A DNA stretch of 5,558 nt, from NCBI GenBank assembly GCA_030620915.1, contig JAUXIR010000132.1, positions 1-5,558 of the forward strand, in the 5' to 3' direction. This stretch comes from Geopsychrobacter sp. Its GTDB lineage: Bacteria > Desulfobacterota > Desulfuromonadia > Desulfuromonadales > Geopsychrobacteraceae. Under the pieces are notes generated by a model, which searched no databases, was not told the origin of the DNA, and worked only from the letters and a program-made list of their open reading frames with translations. Numbering within the stretch: position 1 is the first letter of the stretch; every line of letters begins with the position of its first letter. Shown piece after piece: positions 1 to 5,558 of the stretch. The position numbers and the translations under genes are program-made.

Positions 1-440
1 AAACTGAAAGTCAGTTGTTCGAGTCCTTGCGCGAGCCTCTCCTCAACATTTGCGGCTGACTCGTTGAGGCCTTTTTCGGCCCGCCAAAGCGTCATTCGGT
101 TGTCGGAGTCAGGGCCGAGTCGGTAGTGCACCTGATGCATGCCGGGTTGTGGTCCGCCGGATGAATTGGTCAGTAGTTCGAGGTAGGGTTCACCCAGGCT
201 GTTTTGCCCTCCCTTTAGAGCCGGAGGGGTATTCTGATCGCTTAGCGCAAGCCCGAGCAGCTCACGATCTAAGCGCGCAATCAGCACCCGGCCGAGATGC
301 AGCGCCGCGCCCCGTTTTTCAACCTGTTCTTTTGCCGAACTGGTGGTTGAGAACACCCCATAAATGCTCGTCAAGAGCAGGCTGGCCAGGGCGATGGCCA
401 CCAGAATTTCGAGCAGAGTGAACCCACCGTTTTTGCTCAT
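1..440 (-). CDS. gspJ: Type II secretion system minor pseudopilin GspJ (3' end outside window)
   Basis: About 146 codons are open from the ATG at 440-438 to the window edge with no stop. The protein starts MSKNGGFTLLEILVAIALAS: a very short leader ending in Gly6, prepilin-peptidase cleavage before Phe7, Glu at +5 (E11) and a hydrophobic helix. A helical stretch follows (about 35-65, with R-V-L-I-A-R-L-D-R-E-L), then a beta-rich part with Y-L-E-L-L-T (around 85-90), V-H-Y-R-L (around 105-109) and L-W-R-A-E (around 118-122). This pattern matches GspJ, whose family members are usually near 200 residues, so roughly a quarter is missing. GspJ joins GspI and GspK at the pseudopilus tip. It starts 12 bases after gspI with only a weak AAGAG 15 bases upstream. 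The frame continues off the window, so gspK probably follows. Confidence 0.92.
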   Translation of the reverse strand, partial: MSKNGGFTLLEILVAIALASLLLTSIYGVFSTTSSAKEQVEKRGAALHLGRVLIARLDRELLGLALSDQNTPPALKGGQNSLGEPYLELLTNSSGGPQPGMHQVHYRLGPDSDNRMTLWRAEKGLNESAANVEERLAQGLEQLTFS

Positions 441-452
441 AGTTGAACTACT

Positions 453-827
453 TTACTCTTTAATAAATGAGGTCAGGGTCACCAGTTCATTCTCCTGCTC
501 ATCTCCCCAGATGACACTGAGATCGATCTGAGCAATGCCCGTTATCGGGGTCGGCGTGGTGATCCTGCGCCACCTGAAGTCCTGATTCGGCTCGGCAAAC
601 TCACCCTTGTGCTGATCCAAGCCGGAGCTGATGCCATGTTCGATCTCGGCCATCTTCTGCTTGGCCAATAGGGTCGCACGCGTCATCTGTTGCAACCTGC
701 TGTTGACCAGAATGCTGCGTTGCGCCAGTCCCAGCATGACCACCATGGTGATTCCGACAATCGACAGCGCAATCATGATCTCGAGCAGAGTGAAGCCACT
801 GTTTGTGGAACTGCGTCCCTTGCTCAT
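453..827 (-). CDS. gspI: Type II secretion system minor pseudopilin GspI
   Basis: GspI is a minor pseudopilin and the organiser of the I-J-K tip complex that primes pseudopilus assembly. The 124-residue precursor matches the usual short GspI length. The leader ends at Gly11, with cleavage before Phe12 and Glu at +5 (E16). A hydrophobic helix spans about 17-35. The GspI-type helix L-A-K-Q-K-M-A-E-I-E lies at 54-63, and the small beta domain includes F-x-W-R-R-x-I (84-89) and V-I-W (105-107). The start codon overlaps the gspH stop in an ATGA junction with no good Shine-Dalgarno sequence, which points to translational re-initiation. gspJ begins 12 bases after its stop. Confidence 0.94.
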   Translation of the reverse strand: MSKGRSSTNSGFTLLEIMIALSIVGITMVVMLGLAQRSILVNSRLQQMTRATLLAKQKMAEIEHGISSGLDQHKGEFAEPNQDFRWRRITTPTPITGIAQIDLSVIWGDEQENELVTLTSFIKE

Positions 828-1345
828 CTGAAATCCCGATAGCCGTCATAGAATTCTGTCAGCCCGGTCAGCGGCACCAGGCGCAGGGTCATTTTGTGGT
901 CCTTGTCATCCTGCAGATGAATGATGGTCTCTTCCAGCCAGCCGCCGGGGAGGAGAGCGGTTGTTATTTCGCCCTCGCTCTGTTCGCCACGTTGCGGCTG
1001 GTAGATGCTGGCAAACTTGACCCCGGAACCGAGTTTCTTTTTGGCGCCTACCCCCTGCAAGGGTTGCAACTCACCGGAAAAACTGATGTTGGCTGCACGG
1101 TAAGAGTTATCGGTCAGGTCGAAGGTCAAGCGGTGCTCCCTGCCGGTCATCGCCGCCTCGTTGTAGAGGTATTTGACCGTACCTGCCAAACGCCGCGCGC
1201 TGGAATCGAGGCGATTGGGCTCGAAACCACTGATCAGCGGCAGGCTGAGGCTGGCCATCAATCCCAGCAGCAAGACTACCAGCGCGAGCTCGATCAGGGT
1301 GAACCCTGCTTGACCTGAAATCTGCCGATTTTGCAGTTGGTTCAT
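824..1345 (-). CDS. gspH: Type II secretion system minor pseudopilin GspH
   Basis: GspH is a minor pseudopilin, thought to sit between the I-J-K tip complex and the GspG filament. The 173-residue precursor has a 14-residue leader ending in Gly14, cleavage before Phe15 and Glu at +5 (E19), followed by a hydrophobic helix to about residue 38. The soluble part fits the GspH domain: an S-x-A-R-R-L-A-x-T-V-x-Y-L-Y-N-E-A helix (48-64), then alternating beta-like stretches including L-L-P-G-G-W-x-E (131-138) and a conserved-type L-x-G-L-T-E-F (159-165). Its ATG at 1345 lies 18 bases after the gspG stop. TAGGAG, formed partly by that stop codon, is 15 bases upstream, so initiation may be coupled to gspG. 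Its stop overlaps the gspI start as ATGA. Family assignment rests on gene order and general fold rather than a unique motif. Confidence 0.92.
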   Translation of the reverse strand: MNQLQNRQISGQAGFTLIELALVVLLLGLMASLSLPLISGFEPNRLDSSARRLAGTVKYLYNEAAMTGREHRLTFDLTDNSYRAANISFSGELQPLQGVGAKKKLGSGVKFASIYQPQRGEQSEGEITTALLPGGWLEETIIHLQDDKDHKMTLRLVPLTGLTEFYDGYRDFR

Positions 1346-1363
1346 ATTCAGCCTGTCGGACTC

Positions 1364-1813
1364 CTACTCGATCTCCCAGTTGTTGATATCGGCATCATTA
1401 CCATCGCCGCCCGAGGCTCCGTCTGGACCATAAGACATAATATCGAAGTCGTCATGGATTCCAGGGGAAAGATAGATGTAGGAATTTCCCCAGGGATCCA
1501 GTGGGATTTTCTTCATATAGCCTTTAGTGGGATAATGGGTCGGGATCTTGCCATTCAGGGGTTTTTCTACCAGTGCCGCCAATTCCTGTTCAGTGCTCGG
1601 GAAGAAACCATTGTCGAGCTTAAACCTTGCGAGTGCCTGTTCGAATCCTCTGATTTGAACTTCGGTTGTGGTGCGTTTGGCTTTTTCTGGTTCATCGAGC
1701 AGGTTCGGTACAATGATCGCGGCCAGGATGCCGAGGATCATAACGACGACGAGAAGTTCAATCAGGGTGAAGCCGCGTTGGTTATTGATTAATGAAGTCT
1801 TTTGATTCGACAT
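1364..1813 (-). CDS. gspG: Type II secretion system major pseudopilin GspG
   Basis: GspG is the major subunit of the periplasmic pseudopilus that drives substrates through the secretin. The 149-residue precursor has a 14-residue basic leader ending in Gly14, with prepilin-peptidase cleavage before Phe15 and the conserved Glu at +5 (E19). A hydrophobic helix follows (about 20-38). The GspG-specific fold is evident: the K-L-D-N-G-F-F-P-S-T-E-Q-E-L stretch (65-78), P-L-D-P-W-G-N-x-Y-x-Y (104-114), and the Gly/Asp-rich C-terminal loop with S127, D131, D137, D140, D142 and W146. In this family that loop forms the stabilising calcium site. The start is supported by a strong AAGGAG 5 bases upstream. 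It follows gspF after a 62-base gap, and gspH begins 18 bases downstream. The C-terminal signature makes GspG firm over other pseudopilins. Confidence 0.98.
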   Translation of the reverse strand: MSNQKTSLINNQRGFTLIELLVVVMILGILAAIIVPNLLDEPEKAKRTTTEVQIRGFEQALARFKLDNGFFPSTEQELAALVEKPLNGKIPTHYPTKGYMKKIPLDPWGNSYIYLSPGIHDDFDIMSYGPDGASGGDGNDADINNWEIE

Positions 1814-1875
1814 GCTTGCTCCTTCTATGTTTCCGTTTTAGATTTTTCACACCTAACGCCTAACGCCTCACATTT
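1814..1875 (-). promoter_or_regulatory. gspF-gspG intercistronic leader with strong ribosome binding site
   Basis: This 62-base gap separates gspF from gspG. In transcript order it holds a heptamer array, an A-rich stretch, and then AGAAGGAG (1826-1819), a near-ideal Shine-Dalgarno sequence 5 bases before the gspG ATG. It is the clearest ribosome binding site in the window. That fits the need for much more GspG than the other pseudopilins. I see no convincing promoter or terminator in the gap. Confidence 0.7.
1847..1874 (+). repeat. Tandem degenerate heptamers (TCACACC, TAACGCC x2, TCACATT)
   Basis: Four 7-base units stand in perfect register: TCACACC, TAACGCC, TAACGCC, TCACATT. The two middle units are identical. 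The array fills the half of the gspF-gspG gap next to the gspF stop. It shares its consensus with the copies in the gspE-gspF gap, so this looks like one repeat family rather than two chance events. Confidence 0.7.
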
Positions 1876-3090
1876 CTATCCCAGACTCTGACTCGCCTGA
1901 AAGATCGGCAGCAGAATCGCCAGGACAATAAAGCCGACCGAGACGCCCATGAATAAAATCATGATCGGTTCGAGCAGTGAGAGCAGCCGGTTAATCGACA
2001 TCTCAATCTGCTGGTCACTGGTTTCGGCCACCCGCTTCAGCATCTGCTCCAGCTCACCACTTTTCTCACCGACGGCAATCATCTGGATCAACATCGTCGG
2101 GAAGATCTTCTCTTTCTGCAGCGGCGCGGCCAGCGATGCTCCCTCGCGGACCTGACGGCCGGCACGTTCAATCGCCTGTTGCAATATCAGGTTGTTAAGC
2201 AGTTTGCCGGTTATCTCTAGCGCGCGCAAAAGCGGTTGGCCGGCGCCCAACAGGGTTGCCATGGTGCGACTGAAGCGACTGGTTGCAATCAGCATATTGA
2301 GTCGACCGACCAGGGGCAGCTTGAGACGCCACCGATCGAGAGTCAGGCGGCCCTGTTCCTTGCCGGCCCAACGCCTTGCCAGCAGCAGGGCCACAATCAG
2401 TGTGCTGAAGATCAGCCAACTGTAATTGTGCAACAGGTTGCTGGCTCCGATCAATAACCTGGTCGGCAGCGGCAGAACCTGGTCGAGGTCGACCAGCATC
2501 CGTGTCACCTTCGGCAATACGAAGCCGACCAGAAAGAGCAGCACGCCGCTCCCGACGAGGCCCATCAGCAGGGGGTAGGCGAGCGCGGCGGTGATCCGAC
2601 TGCGCAGGCGGGCTTGTTCCTCAAGCAGGTCGGCGAGATTGGCCAGTGCCTGATCAAGGGTGCCGCTGTTCTCACCGACCTCGACCATGCTGATATAGAT
2701 GGTTGGGAAGATCTTGCTTTCATCTTCCAGGGCCAGATGAAAGGCTTCCCCCTGCACCACCGCTTCGCGAACGCGGTTTAATGCTGTCGCTAACTGTGGA
2801 CGTTCAAGCTGACCGGCGACCGTGTGCAATGTTTCGTCGAGTGCCAGCCCGGCGCTGAGCAGGGTTGCCAGTTGACGCGTGGCGATGGCGAGGTCTTCGA
2901 TCGGCACCTGCACGCTGCGCCAACCACTGAGCAGCCTATGTCTGGGGCGGCTGCCGCTTGCTACGACCTCGGTGGCGTAGATTCCCTGTTGGCGCAAGCT
3001 GGTCATCACTGCGCGTTGTCCGCTCCCTTCACAGCTGCCGCTGACCTTACGGCCGGAGCTATCGTAGCCACTGTAATCGAAGAGTGCCAT
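1876..3090 (-). CDS. gspF: Type II secretion system inner-membrane platform protein GspF
   Basis: GspF is the polytopic inner-membrane core of the assembly platform. In the family it contacts GspE and GspL and is thought to couple ATP hydrolysis to extraction of pseudopilins from the membrane. The 404-residue length is typical. The start fits the family N-terminus (F-x-Y near residue 4, then G-R-K-V-x-G). It is also forced by the DNA, because an in-frame TAA lies two codons upstream of the ATG at 3090. Two T2SSF repeats are visible, each with the motif P-x(5)-M-x-x-V-G-E-x-S-G: residues about 65-190 (motif 129-143) and about 268-395 (motif 331-345). Three hydrophobic segments lie near 171-193, 223-239 and 374-397, the expected three-helix topology. 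No Shine-Dalgarno sequence precedes it and the upstream leader may fold, so its translation is hard to predict. Confidence 0.96.
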   Translation of the reverse strand: MALFDYSGYDSSGRKVSGSCEGSGQRAVMTSLRQQGIYATEVVASGSRPRHRLLSGWRSVQVPIEDLAIATRQLATLLSAGLALDETLHTVAGQLERPQLATALNRVREAVVQGEAFHLALEDESKIFPTIYISMVEVGENSGTLDQALANLADLLEEQARLRSRITAALAYPLLMGLVGSGVLLFLVGFVLPKVTRMLVDLDQVLPLPTRLLIGASNLLHNYSWLIFSTLIVALLLARRWAGKEQGRLTLDRWRLKLPLVGRLNMLIATSRFSRTMATLLGAGQPLLRALEITGKLLNNLILQQAIERAGRQVREGASLAAPLQKEKIFPTMLIQMIAVGEKSGELEQMLKRVAETSDQQIEMSINRLLSLLEPIMILFMGVSVGFIVLAILLPIFQASQSLG

Positions 3091-3095
3091 TGTTT

Positions 3096-3105
3096 ACGGG
3101 CCCGT
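3096..3105. other. 10-bp perfect palindrome ACGGGCCCGT just upstream of gspF
   Basis: A perfect 10-base palindrome ends 5 bases before the gspF ATG, in the place where a ribosome binding site would be expected. No purine-rich Shine-Dalgarno sequence is present there. It could form only a tiny hairpin and is short enough to arise by chance in GC-rich DNA. Its position is the only reason to note it. Confidence 0.35.
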
Positions 3106-3131
3106 GAGGTGTGAGGGGTGAAGGGTGAGGA
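3104..3131 (-). repeat. Tandem degenerate heptamers (4 units, about TCACNCC)
   Basis: Four 7-base units in perfect register read GTGAGGT, GTGAGGG, GTGAAGG, GTGAGGA on the plus strand. On the minus strand, in a shifted phase, they read TCACCCT, TCACCCC, TCACACC, TCACGGG. They lie in the gspE-gspF gap, 14 bases upstream of the gspF start codon. The same unit recurs at 3173-3186 in opposite orientation and at 1847-1874. Confidence 0.7.
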
Positions 3132-3172
3132 GGGAAAACGTAAGCCCCATGTTTTGAATCGGGGTTTTCGCC

Positions 3173-3186
3173 TCACTCCTCACCTT
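3173..3186 (+). repeat. Two TCACNCC-type heptamers, inverted partner of the 3104-3131 array
   Basis: The units TCACTCC and TCACCTT read on the plus strand directly after the gspE stop; the last base belongs to the stop codon. They face the array at 3104-3131 and provide one arm of the hairpin in this gap. Confidence 0.5.
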
Positions 3187-4880
3187 TAATTATCGATCCG
3201 GGTGACACGCAGCACCTCTTCGAGGGAGGTCTCGCCTGCCTGGGCTTTTTGTAAACCATTCTGACGCAAACTGAGCATGCCCGCCTTTTGAGCGGCATGG
3301 CGGATACTGCTCGCATCGGCCCCGGCCATCAGCAGTTCGCGAATCTCGTCGGTTAAATGCAGCAGCTCGTAAATGCCGGTTCGCCCGCGATAGCCGATCT
3401 GCTGGCAGGCGTCACAACCGCTACTGCGGAAAAATTGCAGATCGGTCCGACTCGGCACAAAGCCTTCAAAATGCCGGATCATCTCTTCACTGGGGCTATA
3501 GCTGCTACGGCAGTCGGGGCAGAGCTTACGCACCAGGCGTTGGGCCAGAATGGCGGTCACCGCCGAAGAGATCAGAAAGGGTTCGATCTTCATGTCGAGC
3601 AATCGGGTCAGTGCCCCGGCAGAATCGTTGGTATGCAGGGTTGAAAAGACCATGTGGCCGGTCAGTGCCGACTGCACGGCGATCTCGGCGGTCTCGCTAT
3701 CGCGGATCTCGCCGACCATGATGATATCCGGATCCTGGCGCAGAATCGAACGCAGCCCGGCGGCGAAGGTCAGGTCGATCTTTGCATTGACCTGGATCTG
3801 CCCGACTCCATTGAGCTGATATTCGATCGGGTCTTCAACCGTAATGATGTTTTTTGAACGGTCGTTCAGGCGGCTGAGTGCGGCATAGAGGGTGGTGGTC
3901 TTCCCCGAGCCGGTCGGCCCGGTGACGAGAAAGATTCCATGCGGCTGGCGGATCAGTTGATCGATTTGTTGTTGCAGCTGTTCATCGAGGCCGATCTGGG
4001 CGAGATCGATAACGCTTGAACTCTTTTCGAGCAGACGCAGCACCAGCCGTTCACCGAAGGCGGTCGGCAGGGAGGAGACGCGGATATCAACATCGCGGCC
4101 GGCAATCCGGACCCGAAAACGCCCATCCTGGGGCAGACGTTTTTCGGCGATGTTGAGACCGGATATGATCTTGATCCGCGAGATGATCGCGGCGCGCGCC
4201 TTTTGCGGCGGACGCAGAACCTCGTACAGCACACCATCGATCCGGTAGCGGATGATCATCTCGGTTTCGAACGGCTCCAGGTGGATGTCACTGGCGCGTT
4301 CACGACTGGCGCGGGCAATCAGGCCGTTGACAAAGCGGATGATCGGGGCTTCATCGCTGCTGTCGAGCAGATCGGTCGGGCCGAGGGTTGCCGAGAGGTC
4401 CTCCTCGCCATCCAGCTCCGGGGCGAAACTGGCAGAATCACCCGCCTGCTCGGCATAGGCGTGGTTGATTGCGCGCAGAATCTCTTCTTCAGGAGCGAGG
4501 CAGATCTCGACCCTGCATCCGGTCAAGGCCGCCAGGTCGTTGACCGGGGTGCTGTTGGTCGGATCGGTCATCGCCAGTTGCAGCGAGGTTTCGGTTATTT
4601 GTAGCGGGAAGATACATTGTTCACGCACATATTCCAGTGGCAGGCGACTAAGAAGTTCTCCCGTCCCGGTCTCGGCGGGAATGTTGGTCAGGTAGGTCAG
4701 GCCGAACTGTTTCGCCAGGGCGCAGGTCAGGGCACTGGCGCTGAGGCCATGGTGGTTGAGCAAAATCTGGCCGAGACGTTGCGGGTCCTGTTGCTGGCGT
4801 TGCAGGGCCTCTTCGATGATCTGCGCGGGGAGTATGGAGTCCTGTTGCAGGATCTCCCCCAGTTTCAGCCAGTTACTCAT
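3186..4880 (-). CDS. gspE: Type II secretion system ATPase GspE, with MshEN-like N-terminus
   Basis: This is the cytoplasmic hexameric ATPase that powers pseudopilus assembly; in the family it docks on GspL and GspF. It has 564 residues, a normal length. Residues 6-58 hold two MshEN-type 24-residue motifs, followed by the rest of the GspE N-terminal domain to about 145 and an acidic linker (about 146-176). The ATPase core shows Walker A GPTGSGKTT (321-329), the Asp box TVEDPIEYQ (347-355), Walker B DPDIIMVGEIRD (383-394) and the His box TLHTNDS (414-420). A zinc-binding tetracysteine follows (C454, C457, C489, C492), which is typical of GspE/PilB and absent from PilT. No key catalytic residue is missing. 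The ATG at 4880 lies inside the end of gspD (8-base overlap). A GAGGAG stretch sits 13 bases upstream, a rather long spacing, so translational coupling to gspD is likely. PilB is the alternative, but the operon context argues for GspE. Confidence 0.97.
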   Translation of the reverse strand: MSNWLKLGEILQQDSILPAQIIEEALQRQQQDPQRLGQILLNHHGLSASALTCALAKQFGLTYLTNIPAETGTGELLSRLPLEYVREQCIFPLQITETSLQLAMTDPTNSTPVNDLAALTGCRVEICLAPEEEILRAINHAYAEQAGDSASFAPELDGEEDLSATLGPTDLLDSSDEAPIIRFVNGLIARASRERASDIHLEPFETEMIIRYRIDGVLYEVLRPPQKARAAIISRIKIISGLNIAEKRLPQDGRFRVRIAGRDVDIRVSSLPTAFGERLVLRLLEKSSSVIDLAQIGLDEQLQQQIDQLIRQPHGIFLVTGPTGSGKTTTLYAALSRLNDRSKNIITVEDPIEYQLNGVGQIQVNAKIDLTFAAGLRSILRQDPDIIMVGEIRDSETAEIAVQSALTGHMVFSTLHTNDSAGALTRLLDMKIEPFLISSAVTAILAQRLVRKLCPDCRSSYSPSEEMIRHFEGFVPSRTDLQFFRSSGCDACQQIGYRGRTGIYELLHLTDEIRELLMAGADASSIRHAAQKAGMLSLRQNGLQKAQAGETSLEEVLRVTRIDN

Positions 4881-5558
4881 TCTCGGCGGGGGTCTCCTCA
4901 GGGTTTTCTACTGGATCAAGGTCGAAGATCAGCGCATTTTTGTTGATTGATCTCTTCAGCGCTTCGGTTTGGAACCCCTGGCCGGTAAAGCGTGCTCGAC
5001 GGGTAATCTCGGCCATCTCGCTGGCATTGTGAATTATTCGTGGGGTGATGAAAACCAGCAGGTTGGTTTTTGAGGTAGTGGTTCCTTTAGAGCGGAAGAG
5101 TCGGCCGAGCAGGGGGATGTCGCCCAGCAACGGAACCTTCGATTCTGTGGCTTGAACGTTGGTGCCGATCAGCCCTCCCAGCACGACGGTCTTGCCGTCT
5201 TCGGCCAGGACCGTGTTGCGTAACTGGCGTTTGGTGAAGGTGGGACCGACCTCATCAATGTTCCCAACCTGGGTACCAGCAATATCGGTGATCTCCTGAA
5301 AAATTTTGAGACGCACCAGATTCCCTTCGGTGACCTGCGGAGTGAAGCGCAGGGTTAAGGCGACGTCCTTGCGCTCGACCGAAACACTGGTCGCCAGACC
5401 GGTGCTACCAGTGTCAGTCAGGCGACTGGTGATGATCGGCACGTTAGCGCCAACGATGATTTCGGCCTCTTCATTGTCCGAGGTCAGCAGGCGCGGAGCA
5501 GAGAGGATATTGATGTCATTGCTGGTCTGCGACAGCTGGATCAGGGCCGAGATCGCCG
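4873..5558 (-). CDS. gspD: Type II secretion system secretin GspD (C-terminal part; 5' end outside window)
   Basis: This is the outer-membrane channel of the T2SS, a multimeric secretin through which folded periplasmic proteins leave the cell. About 227 residues are visible, read in one open frame from the window edge to a TAA stop at 4875-4873; the true start lies beyond 5558. The visible part is the conserved secretin domain. It begins near the 'LSAPRLLTSDNEEAEIIVG' stretch (residues 18-36 of the visible part) and continues through 'VERKDVALTLRFTPQV', 'GPTFTKRQLRNTVLAEDGKT', the secretin hallmark 'VPLLGDIPLLGRLFRS' (about 141-156) and 'TNLLVFITP' (about 164-172). About 55 residues follow, ending in an acidic tail rich in Glu, Pro and Asp. 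I see no clear pilotin-binding S-domain, but I cannot exclude one. The gene overlaps gspE by 8 bases. A PilQ or type III secretin is much less likely given the gsp neighbours. Confidence 0.97.
   Translation of the reverse strand, partial: AISALIQLSQTSNDINILSAPRLLTSDNEEAEIIVGANVPIITSRLTDTGSTGLATSVSVERKDVALTLRFTPQVTEGNLVRLKIFQEITDIAGTQVGNIDEVGPTFTKRQLRNTVLAEDGKTVVLGGLIGTNVQATESKVPLLGDIPLLGRLFRSKGTTTSKTNLLVFITPRIIHNASEMAEITRRARFTGQGFQTEALKRSINKNALIFDLDPVENPEETPAENE

Larger units (their letters stand above)
3091..3185 (-). other. gspE-gspF intercistronic gap with imperfect hairpin
   Basis: This 95-base gap lies between the gspE stop and the gspF start. Pairing arms visible on the plus strand are GGTGAGGAG (3124-3132) with CTCCTCACC (3176-3184), GAAAA (3134-3138) with TTTTC (3165-3169), and CCCC (3145-3148) with GGGG (3161-3164). 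Together they make a nested, bulged stem over 3124-3184. On the mRNA the structure is not followed by a U-run, so it does not look like an intrinsic terminator. It may affect mRNA processing, relative expression of gspE and gspF, or simply be a by-product of inverted heptamer repeats. The pairing is read directly; the function is inference. Confidence 0.6.

Noticed and set aside
409..794. Exact 14-base repeat TCGAGCAGAGTGAA at 409-422 and 781-794
   Set aside because: Both copies encode the conserved FTLLE prepilin signature of gspJ and gspI. Protein conservation explains it; it is not an attachment site or mobile-element repeat.
803..1318. 171-codon open frame on the plus strand
   Set aside because: It lies fully antisense to gspH, which has a clear pseudopilin structure. 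The product has no recognisable domain, so it is a shadow frame.
1331..1792. 153-codon open frame on the plus strand
   Set aside because: It mirrors gspG, a strongly conserved gene. The antisense frame stays open because of codon composition, and there is no ribosome binding site or recognisable family.
1827..1846. A/T-rich stretch upstream of gspG as an internal promoter
   Set aside because: I could not find a pair of -35 and -10 hexamers with acceptable spacing, so a promoter call is not supported.
3124..3184. Hairpin in the gspE-gspF gap as an intrinsic terminator
   Set aside because: On the minus-strand transcript the stem is followed by a C-rich stretch, not a U-run, and the operon clearly continues into gspF.
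3186..4880. Type IV pilus ATPase PilB instead of GspE
   Set aside because: The ATPase core and tetracysteine fit both, but gspD directly upstream and gspF, gspG, gspH, gspI and gspJ downstream place it in a T2SS operon.

Overview
The window is a stretch of one type II secretion system (T2SS, general secretory pathway) operon. Every gene lies on the minus strand, so transcription runs from high to low coordinates: gspD (3' end only, 4873-5558), gspE (3186-4880), gspF (1876-3090), gspG (1364-1813), gspH (824-1345), gspI (453-827) and gspJ (5' part, 1-440). Both window edges cut genes. No RNA gene, mobile element, CRISPR array, convincing promoter or intrinsic terminator is visible, and no gene-free stretch exceeds 100 bases.

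The host is a Gram-negative bacterium, because an outer-membrane secretin and a full pseudopilus set are encoded. GC content looks moderately high. The gene order D-E-F-G-H-I-J and the style of the proteins would fit a Desulfuromonadota/Geobacter-like deltaproteobacterium, but that placement is a tentative guess from general familiarity and not proven by the sequence.

The genes build one machine. GspD forms the outer-membrane channel. GspE is the cytoplasmic ATPase that drives assembly, and GspF is the inner-membrane platform protein. GspG is the major pseudopilin, and GspH, GspI and GspJ are minor pseudopilins that cap or prime the pseudopilus. All four pseudopilins carry a prepilin-peptidase site (Gly before Phe, Glu at +5). 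The gspC, gspK, gspL and gspM genes, if present, lie outside the window, as does any prepilin peptidase.

Most junctions are tight: gspD/gspE overlap by 8 bases, gspH/gspI overlap by 4, and gspG-gspH and gspI-gspJ are 18 and 12 bases apart. Two junctions are not tight, gspE-gspF (95 bases) and gspF-gspG (62 bases). Both hold tandem copies of the same degenerate 7-base unit, about TCACNCC. In the gspE-gspF gap, copies in opposite orientation form a long imperfect hairpin just upstream of a gspF start that has no recognisable ribosome binding site. The gspF-gspG gap ends in the best ribosome binding site of the window, before the major pseudopilin gene.

The most interesting protein-level observation is that the GspE N-terminus carries two 24-residue motifs separated by exactly 5 residues, the architecture of the MshEN cyclic-di-GMP binding domain. 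This suggests that secretion here could be controlled by c-di-GMP.
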